DNA from: Gastrolobium villosum
Taxonomy: Eukaryota; Streptophyta; Magnoliopsida; Fabales; Fabaceae
Assembly: GCA_032173675.1 (NCBI GenBank)
Contig: JAVKPL010013714.1
Coordinates: 1 to 64,000 of the forward strand
DNA: 64,000 bases
Reading direction: 5' to 3'
The first letter of the stretch is position 1; each line of letters begins with the position of its first letter. Shown here in pieces: positions 1-9,906 of the stretch. Made by a program: the position numbers and the translations under genes. The notes under the pieces were generated by a model, which worked only from the letters and a program-made list of their open reading frames with translations, was not told the origin of the DNA and did no database searches.

Positions 1-231
1 GTCTAATAATAAAATAAAACTTCAGCAAAACGTGTCAATCAGACAACTGTGGACCGAGATATGGCCAAAATACAGAAGTAACGTAAAGCTGAAAAATTTT
101 GACGAAAATAAATTAAACCCAATCAAAAACTAAAAATGTAAATTAACTCAAAACATCATTATTTTATTCAAATAAATCCTAAAAATACTAACCAAGAGTA
201 ACAAATAAGTGCAATAAAATATGAGTTATCA
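1..231 (-). repeat. Athila-type LTR fragment (cut by window start)
   Basis: This stretch is nearly identical to 28451-28681, the U3 end of the reverse-strand Athila-like LTR at 27658-28681. On the element strand the LTR begins TGATAACTCATATTTTATTG, so it ends at 231 here. The rest of the LTR lies outside the window. The same LTR piece precedes both long copies of the RING-H2 gene, so the LTR insertion predates the duplication of this block. Confidence 0.7.
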
Positions 232-1091
232 CGCTGATAGCGCCAATGTCGCGCCAGTAGCGTGTTGGATTAAATCTTGTGTTTTTTTGTGCTTCTCAAT
301 TGGGCCCCTTTCTTGTACTTTTTCCTATAAAAATATAAGAATATCAGTGACAAGATATCTGATTAGGATTTATCAATTTAATGGAAATTATTGCCCTATT
401 TTTCAAGATTGATCAAGATTCTTTCTTTCTTTGACTTAAAATCATATATATATTGGAGGCATTTCATACTCTTAGGCAGGAGTGGCTAATGTTTTTTTTC
501 CATTAAAAAATGTGTTACCCATTATATGCTAATTAAATACAAGTCAAAGAACAAAATAGTAAAACAGTGGTATTGCCAGCATATTCAGAAGCCATAAGGA
601 GGAGGAGCACCCTCAGCCATTGCAAGAGCTTTTTTTTTTCTTAATTCATTTGAAGTATTGCCTAAAATATATATAAAATGTTGCTGGAGCATACCTCATA
701 TGTGCATTTAAAGGAAATAATGAAGGTCATTAAAATTAAAAAAACAAACAAAAAGGAAAAAAATCGTGAAGAATAAATATAATAAGCGCATGTAATAAAT
801 GCAAAGTAGGATTCCTTTTTATAAATATTTAATTTTCAATAAAGAAACCTAAAAGTGGTAATAATTAAAACGGTAATAAAAAAAATAGAATATCGTTATC
901 ATGAAAATCAAATCAAATCAAATTTCAATATTAGATTTAATAAATCCAGCTAATCAATGCAGAATAACAAGTGAGGTTCAAATTCTATAAATTATACCAC
1001 TTCATCTCCTCTGAAGTAAACTTTCTCTTTCTGTCTACATATCTCTCTCTCCCTCCCTCTCTTTGTCTCTCTTTACATCTGTTTGCCAAGA
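232..1091 (+). other. 5' flank and leader of RING-H2 copy A
   Basis: No gene is seen here. The stretch is AT-rich, matches 28682-29570 closely, and ends in a pyrimidine-rich leader (1021-1080, TCTCTCTCCCTCCCTCTC type) such as many plant genes have. A short dyad-like stretch (ACGCTGATAGCGCC, then GCGCCAGTAGCGTG) at 231-265 lies just outside the LTR end. A possible TATA box is at 986-992. Confidence 0.5.
986..992 (+). promoter_or_regulatory. possible TATA box of RING-H2 copy A
   Basis: TATAAAT lies about 100 bases upstream of the ATG at 1092 and is followed by a CT-rich leader. The same arrangement is conserved in copy B near 29443. The spacing suits a core promoter, but nothing in the sequence shows that it is used. 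Confidence 0.4.
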
Positions 1092-1922
1092 ATGGTTGCT
1101 TTTTTCTTAATAGTGACTCTAGTTTTTTTCTTTTTGTATATAATAGAGACTCTGGTTTTGAAAGCTCAACGTGAGAAGATGCTTACGGACGACGACGTTT
1201 TGGGCTTAAATTCATTCAACCTGAACATGCAAAGAAGCAATGTCCAATCTCGTGCGCAATTGGGTTACAACCACAACATGCAAATAAGCAATATCCAATC
1301 TCGTGCGCAATTCGGTCACAACCAAAACATGCAAAGAAACAATGTCCGTTCTCGTGCGCAATTGGGTTACAACCAAGACGTGCAAAGAAGCAATATCCGA
1401 TCTCGTGCGCAATTGGGTTACAACCACAACATGCAAAGAAACAATATCCAATCTCGTGCGCAATTGGGTCACAACCAAAACATGCAAAGAAGCAATATCC
1501 GATCAGGTGCCCAATTGGGTTACAACCACAACATGCAAAGAAGCAATATCCGTTCTCGTGGTGAGTTGGGTTACTACCAAAACATACAAACAAGCAATAT
1601 CCGACATCTTCGTGAGTTGGCTCACTACCATAACATGCAAAGCAACAATCGCCGATCTCGTAGGGAATTGGGTTACATCGAAACCATGCTAAATAGCAAT
1701 GTCCGATCTCGTGGTGAGTTGGGTTACAACCACAACATTCAAAGCAGCAATATCCGTTCTTCTTCCATCACAGATTGTTCTATTTGTCTCACGGATATTG
1801 GGTCAAGAGCAATTGGCTTGCCTTGCTCACACGTGTTTCATCGCGATTGCATCACAAAGTGGCTAACGATTCGCAATACATGTCCTTTATGTAGATGCAG
1901 TGTCTTGTCTAGGAATGATTAA
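1092..1922 (+). CDS. RING-H2 finger protein with 17-residue repeats, copy A
   Basis: Likely membrane-anchored RING-H2 protein, a family whose members usually act as E3 ubiquitin ligases. The ATG at 1092 gives 276 residues. An upstream in-frame TTG is not a credible start in a plant nucleus. Residues 1-25 are strongly hydrophobic and would act as a signal anchor. Residues 45-214 hold ten 17-residue repeats (consensus NMQRSNIRSRAQLGYNH) plus part of an eleventh, basic and rich in N, Q and R. The C-terminal RING-H2 has C229, C232, C245, H247, H250, C253, C264 and C267, with the Pro before the third Cys and the Trp three residues after the sixth ligand that are typical of ATL-like proteins. The frame is open and has no introns. 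Upstream is an Athila LTR end, and downstream is a long repeat flank. Whether it is a host gene or cargo of a repeat is unclear: the block recurs at 28451-32158 and its RING end recurs at 26041 and 48561. Confidence 0.75.
   Translation: MVAFFLIVTLVFFFLYIIETLVLKAQREKMLTDDDVLGLNSFNLNMQRSNVQSRAQLGYNHNMQISNIQSRAQFGHNQNMQRNNVRSRAQLGYNQDVQRSNIRSRAQLGYNHNMQRNNIQSRAQLGHNQNMQRSNIRSGAQLGYNHNMQRSNIRSRGELGYYQNIQTSNIRHLRELAHYHNMQSNNRRSRRELGYIETMLNSNVRSRGELGYNHNIQSSNIRSSSITDCSICLTDIGSRAIGLPCSHVFHRDCITKWLTIRNTCPLCRCSVLSRND
1224..1733 (+). repeat. 51-bp in-frame coding tandem repeat, 10 units
   Basis: Ten units of 51 bp encode the 17-residue repeat of RING-H2 copy A, and a partial unit begins at 1734. The first five units are the most alike. 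The later ones drift (GELGYYQ, RELAHYH, RELGYIE), as expected for an array that expands mainly at its 5' end. The array has no stop in two other frames, which gives spurious long ORFs on both strands. Confidence 0.9.
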
Positions 1923-4339
1923 GTAAACATAACGTACGCTATTTTTGCATTCTTGGTCTTTGTTTCAGAGCTTGTGGCTAGCTTGTCTCTTAAATTTTTG
2001 TATTGTTCTAGTTCAGTTACTTTTCTTTGGAGTAAGCTGTCTGGGATTTTTGGAGAGTATTGCTCTGTCCCGTGGATTCGTATGGTTTCCTTTTAATTAG
2101 CTTTAGAGGTTGTCATTCTTGAAAAAAATCTTGGTTTTTCTTTTGTCAAAATGTTTGCATCTTTCTTTGTAATATCCGTTTAATTAGTTTTAATCTTGAT
2201 TTACTTTTTTTTTCTTGTATTGCATTTGGAAGAGTTATAAGCTTATGCAAAATCTTCACTCTAGAATCTAAAAAGCCTTCTGTTGTATGTAATGACTGGT
2301 GTTTGATCTTATACAGATCCATGTTGACACAAAAGATGACATAACATGAACATGATATATTTTTATACAAGGTGAAGAAAGAGAGGACCAATCATATGAT
2401 CGGATTTTTGCTTCTGGCGCTAAAAATCAAGAGGAAAATAAATATTATAAATAGTGGAACATATTTTATGAATATTTTGAAATTTCCCACTGCTAAAGGA
2501 ATTGATTTTCTTATTGCTAATGTAGCAGCTGTCTAGAGATGTTGTCTATAATGGATATTTTATGAAAATCTATTTAAGGAAATTTTGTGTAAAATTATTA
2601 ATTTATTATAATTGATTTACACAATTTTCCATCAATTGATTTAAACAATTAATAATAGTAATTATTTACTATATATTAATGCAAATCTAAGTTAAATCGA
2701 TAATCGTTAACTACTAGAATTATTATCTTTAACAATTATAATAATGTATTAATTAATAATTTTAATAATTTAATATTTGAGGTTATTGAATGTGAGGATA
2801 CGGATCTCCTCCTAGTATATTATCATAGAAAAAATTTAACCTTGAATCATGTATATCATTATAAAATACCAAACAATATGAAATCAAAATTGGGATTATG
2901 CGTACCTTATTGGATCATCACAAAGCCAAAAGAAAGAAGGGACTACATGCCAGATCTTCCTCTCTATTTCGATAAAGGCCTCAGCGATGAGAGCATGATG
3001 GCTTATGGAGTTTAACTCCAGTATAAATAGGCTAGAGAGAGGACCTAGCTAATAACCCAGAGAAGAGTCTGTGCCCATCTGTGCCCATGGGTCCACCCAT
3101 CATGGAAAACCAGCGTCACACAAGAGCCTATTACTGTCCAACTATGCCCAATAACATCAGATGCCAGAAGCCCAATCAAATGTGATCGCAATAGGCTTAG
3201 TTACAATATTTATATTGATTATAATTGATTTACACAATTTTCCATCAATTTATTTAAACAATTAATAATAGTAATTATTTACTATATATTAATGTAAATC
3301 TAAGTTAAATCGATAATCGTTAACTTCTAGAATTATTATCTTTAATAATTATAATAATGGATTAATTAATAATTTTAATAATTTAATATTTGAGGTTATT
3401 GAATGTGAGGATACGGATCTCCTCCTAGTATATTATCATAGAAATATTTTAACCTTGAATCATGTATATCATTATAAAATACCAAACAATATGAAATCAA
3501 AATTGGGATTATGTGTACCTTATTGGATCATCACAAAGCCAAAAGAAAGAAGGGACTACATGCCAGATCTTCCTCTCTATCACCTATTTCGATAAAGGCA
3601 GCCTCAACGATGGGAGCTTGATGGCTTATGCAGTTTAACTCCAGTATAAATAGGCTAGAGAGAGGACCTAGCTCATAACCCAGAGAATAGTCTATGCCCA
3701 TCTGTGCCCATGGGTCCACCCATCATGGAAAACCAGGGTCACACTAAAGCCTATTGCTGCCCAACTAGGCCCAATAATATCAGATGCCAGAAGCCCAATC
3801 AAATGTGATCGCAATGGGCTTAGTTACAATATTTATATTGGAATATCCATTAACCCAATTAATATTAAAATACAAAACTAATTAATTAGTATTGCCCATA
3901 AAATAAGATTTCTAACATTCTACTAGTTGGTCTATATTAATTAATTTAATATTATTTTGAAAATCTTTTTAATATTATTTTGACAGTATAGCAAAAGGGT
4001 TTTATGTTTATTATGTTGTAGGAAAAGTGATTGTGTAATGTTATAGAGATTCGTTTTGCGTGCCATATTTTTTTCTTTTTCTTTTGTTTTAAAATGTGTG
4101 GGCCCCATAAAATATTGTGTGTGGAGGAATAGAGCTGTCAAAACAGCCCCCAGCCCGCGGGCTGGGCCCTATAGCCCCAAGTTTTAACCCCCTTTTTTTT
4201 CAGCACACATATGGGAGGGTTATTTTTGACCCTAGCCCCATTAACCCTCATTTCTTTTGGGTTAGGGTGGGGTTAACCGCGGACCAGCCCACTCTTTTTT
4301 TTTCTAAACCCTAAAACCCCAATTTCTCATTTCTCTCTC
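1923..4339 (+). repeat. 3' flank of block A (repeated in blocks B, C, D and E)
   Basis: This is a non-coding flank shared with 30429-32158 and in part with 23593-24440, 26258-27120 and 48770-49590. It contains the RING 3' UTR and then very AT-rich sequence. A unit follows with TATA-like text (CCAGTATAAATAGG). Near 4132 comes a GC-rich terminus (TAGAGCTGTCAAAACAGCCC, then GCCCGCGGGCTGGGCCC) that resembles subterminal regions of plant hAT elements. The homology with block B ends at CTCTCTCTGG, about 4339, where the copia gag begins. No gene was found here. Confidence 0.65.
2606..3830 (+). repeat. direct tandem duplication, about 612-bp unit, two copies
   Basis: The sequence from ATTATAATTGATTTACACAA (2606) through the TTTAACTCCAGTATAAATAGG region to GCTTAGTTACAATATTTATA (about 3217) is repeated at about 3218-3830 with few changes. 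Block B has only one copy at the matching place, so the duplication arose in block A after the two blocks separated. The second copy is closer to the full unit: it keeps a few bases missing from the first (CACCTATTTCG near 3581). Confidence 0.8.
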
Positions 4340-4900
4340 TGGCAAGCTCACAAGCATCCCATGCATGTTGTAATCCATTATGAATTCACTGAAAGAAGGA
4401 GGAAGTGATGATAGAACTAAATCATTAATTAATTCAGCATCCATTGCGAACCCTAGACCCTCTAGCTTCTCAATGAGTGCCATCATCTTCAGTACATGGC
4501 GGTTAAAACACATGCCTTCAGTCATTTTGCACAGGAACAATTCCCTAAAGGTCTCATACCTCTTATATCTGCCTTTAATATCATACATCTCCCTGAGATG
4601 CAGGATAATAGAGAGGGCATCCATATGCTCGTGTTGTTTACGCAGTTCAGGCGACATGGATGCCAGCATGATGCAACAAGCCAACACATTATCATCCATG
4701 TTTTGCTTGTGGGTCACGAAATCAAATTCCGTGAACCCATCTTCCCCTTCCTTAGGCGCAATAGGCAAAGCAGTGTCAAGGACATAAGCTATCTTTTCGG
4801 TCTTAAGAACAATTCTTAAGTTCCGATACCAGTCCATAAAATTTGAACCAGTCAGTTTATTTGTATCGAGAATTGAACGCAGTGACAGTTGATTTGTCAT
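4340..4900 (-). pseudogene. Ty1/copia gag N-terminal fragment
   Basis: The reverse-strand ORF begins with ATG at 4898-4900 and reads about 187 residues of a copia gag (UBN2/retrotran_gag type). Family features include LTGSNFMDWYRNLRIVL near the N terminus, YVLDTALP, and the LPPSFSEFIMDYNMHGM segment near the end. In copia gag this region is followed by the zinc knuckle, which is missing. The frame runs into block A sequence at about 4340, so the 3' part of gag and all of pol are lost on this side. The leader, PBS and 5' LTR piece of the same element lie to the right, beyond the Ty3 insertion. Confidence 0.85.
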
Positions 4901-6124
4901 ACTAAAAGCTGAAAAAGATGTAAATATGATTTTAGTTAATATACGGTTATGTAGTTAAAAGCAAATTATTAAAGACTTTAAATAATTTTCCCCTCCCACT
5001 ATTTTATCTAAGTCAATGACCCTTACTATTTGACTTAGGGTTAATCTACTTCTAGATTTTACCTTAGTGGGATTAAGAGTGCGATTATTTATTTTAATCT
5101 CCGTCTGAGACCGCAAGATTAATTTAAATAATGGGTTGATCTTTATCAACAGTATCTCATACCCTCTCTTAACATTAGGCTGACAACTCTTTGTCATTTA
5201 GTGGTGCATCTCATGCAACCAACCTAGCACCATTACCCTAAGCACATAAGCCCGGTTGTGCCTGCAACTTATGTCTTAGTTAAGCATAAACCAGCACCCT
5301 AAGTGTCTTAGACTTTAAACACTACTCTAGCTCAACGAAACAGTGGGTCCCAACCGAGTTGTGGAGCACCACTATGTAGAAGAGGTTTGAGTAGCATTGG
5401 TGGTGGGAGGTAATCATACACTTAATTATTTATTCCTTTTAAGGGTTCCTTTTATTTTAGGGTTAATTAGGTCTCATCAAACGCATGTTGTAAGTTATCA
5501 TGCTAGTCGTAACCTATGTCAAACATCTATCGGTTTACACTAGTCGCTATTGGACAAACATAATAACAATACAAAACGCGGTTTGCCCAATTCATGCATA
5601 CTAGACGTTCTAATCATACATGCATATAAACAGTTTATATTGAGATAGTCATGGTGCTCGCGCTTTTGTCCATTTTGCTTCTTTAAGCAACGGCCGCTTG
5701 TCGTCTATACGCCACTAGCCTAATTCTCTAATTACACATAATTAAAGAAACTCCAAAACATCTTTGGAGGGACAAAATTACAAAAATTAAATTACAAATA
5801 CACTTGTAAATTAAAAGGCGCAATTACACATTAATTTAAAATTCAAAAATTTTAAATCCGGGCACCATGACCATCCCCTTCCTGTTTGTACCTGAAAGGA
5901 TCAAAACTCGCAAACACAAACATTATATTATCACATAATATTTTCACATATATTTTGATATTTAACATTTAAATATAAAATAATATCAAGATTCATATTC
6001 TTAAATTTCTCTAGTTGGCCGAATTTTAAAACAATTTTTAATTCAAATTTTGTTAATTCTTTCTCAAAGAAAACAAAATTAAACCATGCATGTAGCCACA
6101 AACTCCTTCATGGCCGAATCATAT
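4901..6124 (-). mobile_element. copia 5' leader, left part
   Basis: No ORF of note is seen between the copia gag start and the Ty3 insertion. The stretch continues on the other side of the insertion at 17959-18321 and ends in the primer binding site. Matching text on both sides (CATGGCCGAATC near 6110 and again near 18068) suggests an internal repeat in the leader. The combined leader would be about 1.6 kb, long but within the range of plant copia elements. Confidence 0.6.
6120..6124. repeat. target site duplication CATAT (left)
   Basis: The five bases CATAT directly before the LTR end TGTAACGCC match CATAT at 17959-17963 exactly. A five-base duplication is the standard product of Ty3 integrase. 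Confidence 0.9.
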
Positions 6125-9100
6125 TGTAACGCCCTCCCTTGTATGCATCCAAGAGAGTCGTTTGCTAAGCGGAATTAGAGTCTTTCACGTCACATAAGCT
6201 ACTATAGAATTCTTATACATAAATTCAAGTCTGAAAAGCGTTTCTGAATTTCTTATCACCTCTGTTTGGACGATAAAAAATGTTTCAAGTGATTTAGAAA
6301 GAGCACGTTTGGGGCTTCGCGTGCATATAAAATAATAGTAAATCAGAGTTCGTTTGCTCATAAAAACACCACCCGTAAGGTGCACTGTAAAAATTTCAGC
6401 ACATAAGTCTTTCAAAAATTCCTTTCACAAACGTTTTCCAAAATAGCCGCTGTTCATAAAAGTTCAAGATAAAATAAAGATGATAAAGTCTACAGTCATC
6501 CAAGAGTACCCAAAATATTAAACATTACAGTCATCCAATCAATCAAACAGCAACAGTGATAATCCATGCATCAGCAAGCAACAGCAAAACATCACTCCTT
6601 CAAATGCTTTTACGTCCTCCTGCCATTTTGGAAAAATAGCAGCCCCGAAGGGGTGAGAAAAATCCCAGTAGTGTGGCAACAAAACCAGTAATATCACAGT
6701 ATTAACTAGGCACAAAATCATAAACAGTCACTTCAACATATCCTTGTTCCTTTACCTTTTTCTTTTTCATCATATTCATATATATTGCGCATATAACGCC
6801 TTTCCTTTTCATCATATTCATATATTGCGTATATAACGCCTTTCCTTTGCGCTTTTAGCACCGTCGTGCGCGCACTTCACAGTGGAATCAAATATACCCT
6901 GGCACCTGAGCTCCATGTGGATTCCAACTGTGGGCTTATGCGGACTGATGCCAAGTGTCCCATACCCCGGTACCTTGGGGATGCCTATATGATGCTTGCT
7001 CAAACACATGGTCCTGTACATAACTATTCTAAAAAGCAAGACCTATATGCTCTTGGTACATGCATGCCATGCTATGCTTTCACACACAAAACGTACAAAA
7101 ATGCGGTATGATGTAAGGTGCATGCTTATATACCTTTCATATAGCCATCACGACACATATACTTTTCATATGCGTTATGCTGCCACATAACGTCTTTACC
7201 TCATAATCATATAGCCATCACGGCACATTTTTGGCAGTTTCCTTTCATCATAAGGAACATAATACTTTTACGGAATATGGAGCATCATGTCACAATTTTA
7301 TACCAGTAGTCAATAGTCACATTAGGTAATATCGCCTGACACTTACCTTGTGCGCCTTAAACAATACCAAACAGCAGCGAAATCTCACTTCTTAAGCGCA
7401 CCTAAATCAATTACAACCAATCATTTACAGTGGCGATTTACAGCAGAAACAGTGAGCATACAGCAGCGTTTTACAGTGGAAAAAAACAGTGAGCATACAG
7501 CAGTGTTTTACAGCAGAAAACAGTGAGCATACAGCAGCGTTTTACAGCAGAAAACAGTGACGTTTGTTCTTAGAACAGTGAGCAGAAAACAGTGGGTTGT
7601 TCTTTAAAAACAGTGGGCAGAACAGTGACGTTTTACTTAAAAACAGTGGACAGAAACAGTGACGTTTTACAGCAGAAAAACAGCAGCACCTTACTGCAGA
7701 ACAGTGAACGTTTTCAAACAGAAACAGTGGCATTTTGGACATCAAACAGTGGCAGAAACAGTGGCATTTGAATGTTAAAACAGTGACATAATCAATGGCA
7801 TTTGGACCTCAAACAGTGGCATAAGTAGTGTTATTTGTGCATCAAAACAGTGGCATGAATGGTAACATTTAATTATTAAAACAGTGACATTAGTGGTGAT
7901 ATTTGCACATCAAAAACAGTGGCAAAGAGAGTGGTTTTTGAACATTAAAACAGTGGCATGAATGATACATTTGAACATCCAAAACAGTGATATAAATCAT
8001 GATTTTTAGACATTAAAACAGTGGCATAAAGGGTAGTGTTTGGACATCAAGATGGTGGTTATTTTATGCAGAAACAGTGGCTCATTAAGTACTAAAACAG
8101 TGAGTGTTTTTGGTGCAAAACAGTGACATATGTGGCATTAAAACAGTGAGCATTTTATGCAGAAACAGTGGCACATAATGGACTAAAACAGTGAGCATTT
8201 TATGCAGAAACAGTGGCATCAAAATGGTGAGCTTGTCCAACCGAAACAGTGGCATATGCATCCTCAAAACAGTGGTAGATTCATTGAGAAACAGTGGCAT
8301 ATATATATCCTCAAAACATTGGCACATTCACACATAAACAATGGCATATTTCTTAAGCATAACCATGGGACTTTCATGCATACAAATCCTCATAAAATAG
8401 CTCCATCCTTATTCCTTTACCATACTCATTCAAGAATCCAAAACATATTCAAAGAGACATTCAAGAACACACATGATTACACACCATGAAGAGGTCTAAG
8501 TTCTAGGCTTACCTCTTGTAGCACACACTTCTTGCTCACACACCACACCTTTCTAGTTCTACCAACAACAAGTCCACACTTCCTAGGAGATGATCTATGC
8601 GCATAAATGGTGAGGAGGACAATCTTGGACAGCTTCCAAGGGTGAGTACCAAGGCTGAACAGTGAGGGGGAAAAGAGGAGAAACTCACACTTCACTTGTG
8701 TCTTAGGCCACGGTTTGATGGTGAGGGAAGGAGAGAGTTGGCTTAGTCTTTCTTCCTCCTATGGTTCTTGCAATGTTCAGCTAGAGTGTGAGGGAGAGGG
8801 GAAGGAGTTGGCTGCACATGTAAATGGGGACAGCCCCCTCTTGTGCGCACAATTAAAGGGAGAAGGGAGGAGATTGCAATGATGAACATTATGGCAAAAA
8901 TCTGGTTTCTTGTGAAGGTGGGACTGCTCATTTGGTTTGAACAAGCAAGGGGTTGCTTCTAATATACACTATGCACATGCAAGGAGTGAGAAGGGGGAAG
9001 GTTCAGATCTGAGTATTGTCTTACCAAGTCAGAATTTTTCACACAATCTACCAAGTCATGCGCACAAGGTGGAGGGAAATGGAGTTGGCAGATTTCTCCC

Positions 9101-9863
9101 CATACAAAGCACATGCAATCTGCCCAAAAATCCTTCTTTGGTGGCATGTGGAGGCAAGGACAGGTTTGGTTCATGATGGACTGCCAAAAGCATGCAGAAA
9201 TCTGCACATTTCAGCCTCATGATGGAAGGTGTAAGGTGGTTCTCCAAGTCAACAAGCAAGACAGATTTGTGTCATAGAAAAATCTGATGTAGGTCCTCTT
9301 CTTGTGCGCCTATGGTGAGCTGTATGCAGCCCAAAATGATGCTAAGGAGTACATGTGTCTTTCATGCAATGAAGTTGAATTCAAATGGTGCACAAGCTAG
9401 GGTGATGTGGCGGTCATGCAAGGAAAGTTGGCAGATTTTTTTAAGTGTTTTCTACCCTCTTTAGCGCATGAAATGAGTGGAAAAAGCTAACTCTTGCCAT
9501 GTGAAAGTTCCTTGGTACACAAACAACCTTGTTGGACAAGGCCTAGGGGAGATAAGTGTGGACACAACCTTGGGCTGAACATGATTGACCCAAAAGCCTC
9601 CTTGGGCCAATGGCCACACACACAAAGAACCCAATCACACAAGTCCAATAAACACTAAAGCCTTCTAACACACACTCAAATTACTCATATGATTTTAATA
9701 AATTTCACATGCCTACATATGCACCCTCCTATGATTTAATTTAAATACTTACCTTAGTCTCATCCAATGATAAAGGTCAAACAATTCGCAAGCCATCAAA
9801 CATACACATGCATCTATCTCATTTTAACACCTATGTATTTTACTAATTATGTGGGATGTTACA
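6125..9863 (-). repeat. 3' LTR of the Ty3 element
   Basis: 3739 bases, starting TGTAACGCCC and ending GATGTTACA in plus orientation, nearly identical to 14221-17958. Short ORFs inside it on both strands recur at the same places in the other LTR and have no recognisable product. It holds the ACAGTG hexamer array at 7430-8344. Confidence 0.93.
7430..8344 (-). repeat. ACAGTG (sense CACTGT) hexamer array in the 3' LTR
   Basis: I count 34 ACAGTG hexamers in about 900 bases, mostly as AAACAGTGGCAT or AAACAGTGAGCAT, at irregular spacing of about 15-45 bases. The expectation in random sequence is well below one. On the element strand the motif reads ATGCCACTGTTT. The frequent short reverse-strand ORFs with MPLF repeats here are by-products of the motif. 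Confidence 0.85.
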
Positions 9864-9877
9864 CTCTCCCCACCAAA
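9864..9877 (-). other. polypurine tract of the Ty3 element
   Basis: On the reverse strand TTTGGTGGGGAGAG lies directly against the LTR start TGTAACATCC. This is the expected place and composition for the plus-strand primer of reverse transcription. Confidence 0.85.
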
Positions 9878-9906
9878 TAGGAATTTTGTCCGCAAAATAA
9901 ACTTAC

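Noticed and set aside
1212..1593. Long reverse-strand ORFs over the RING repeat array (also 29667-30048)
   Set aside because: A 51-bp unit is a multiple of three, so any frame lacking a stop in one unit stays open throughout. The products are simple repeats and the RING frame is the one with a domain.
6866..7190. Short ORFs in the Ty3 LTR with counterparts in the other LTR
   Set aside because: Conserved only because the LTRs are nearly identical; frames change between the two copies by single substitutions and no domain is visible.
8085..8327. Reverse-strand MPLF-repeat ORF (also 16180-16422)
   Set aside because: A by-product of the ACAGTGGCAT motif, interrupted irregularly and found in LTR U3-like sequence.
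7430..8344. Possible CRISPR-like array or satellite
   Set aside because: Plant DNA inside an LTR; the repeat core is only about 6-11 bases, spacing is irregular, and the same array sits in the partner LTR.
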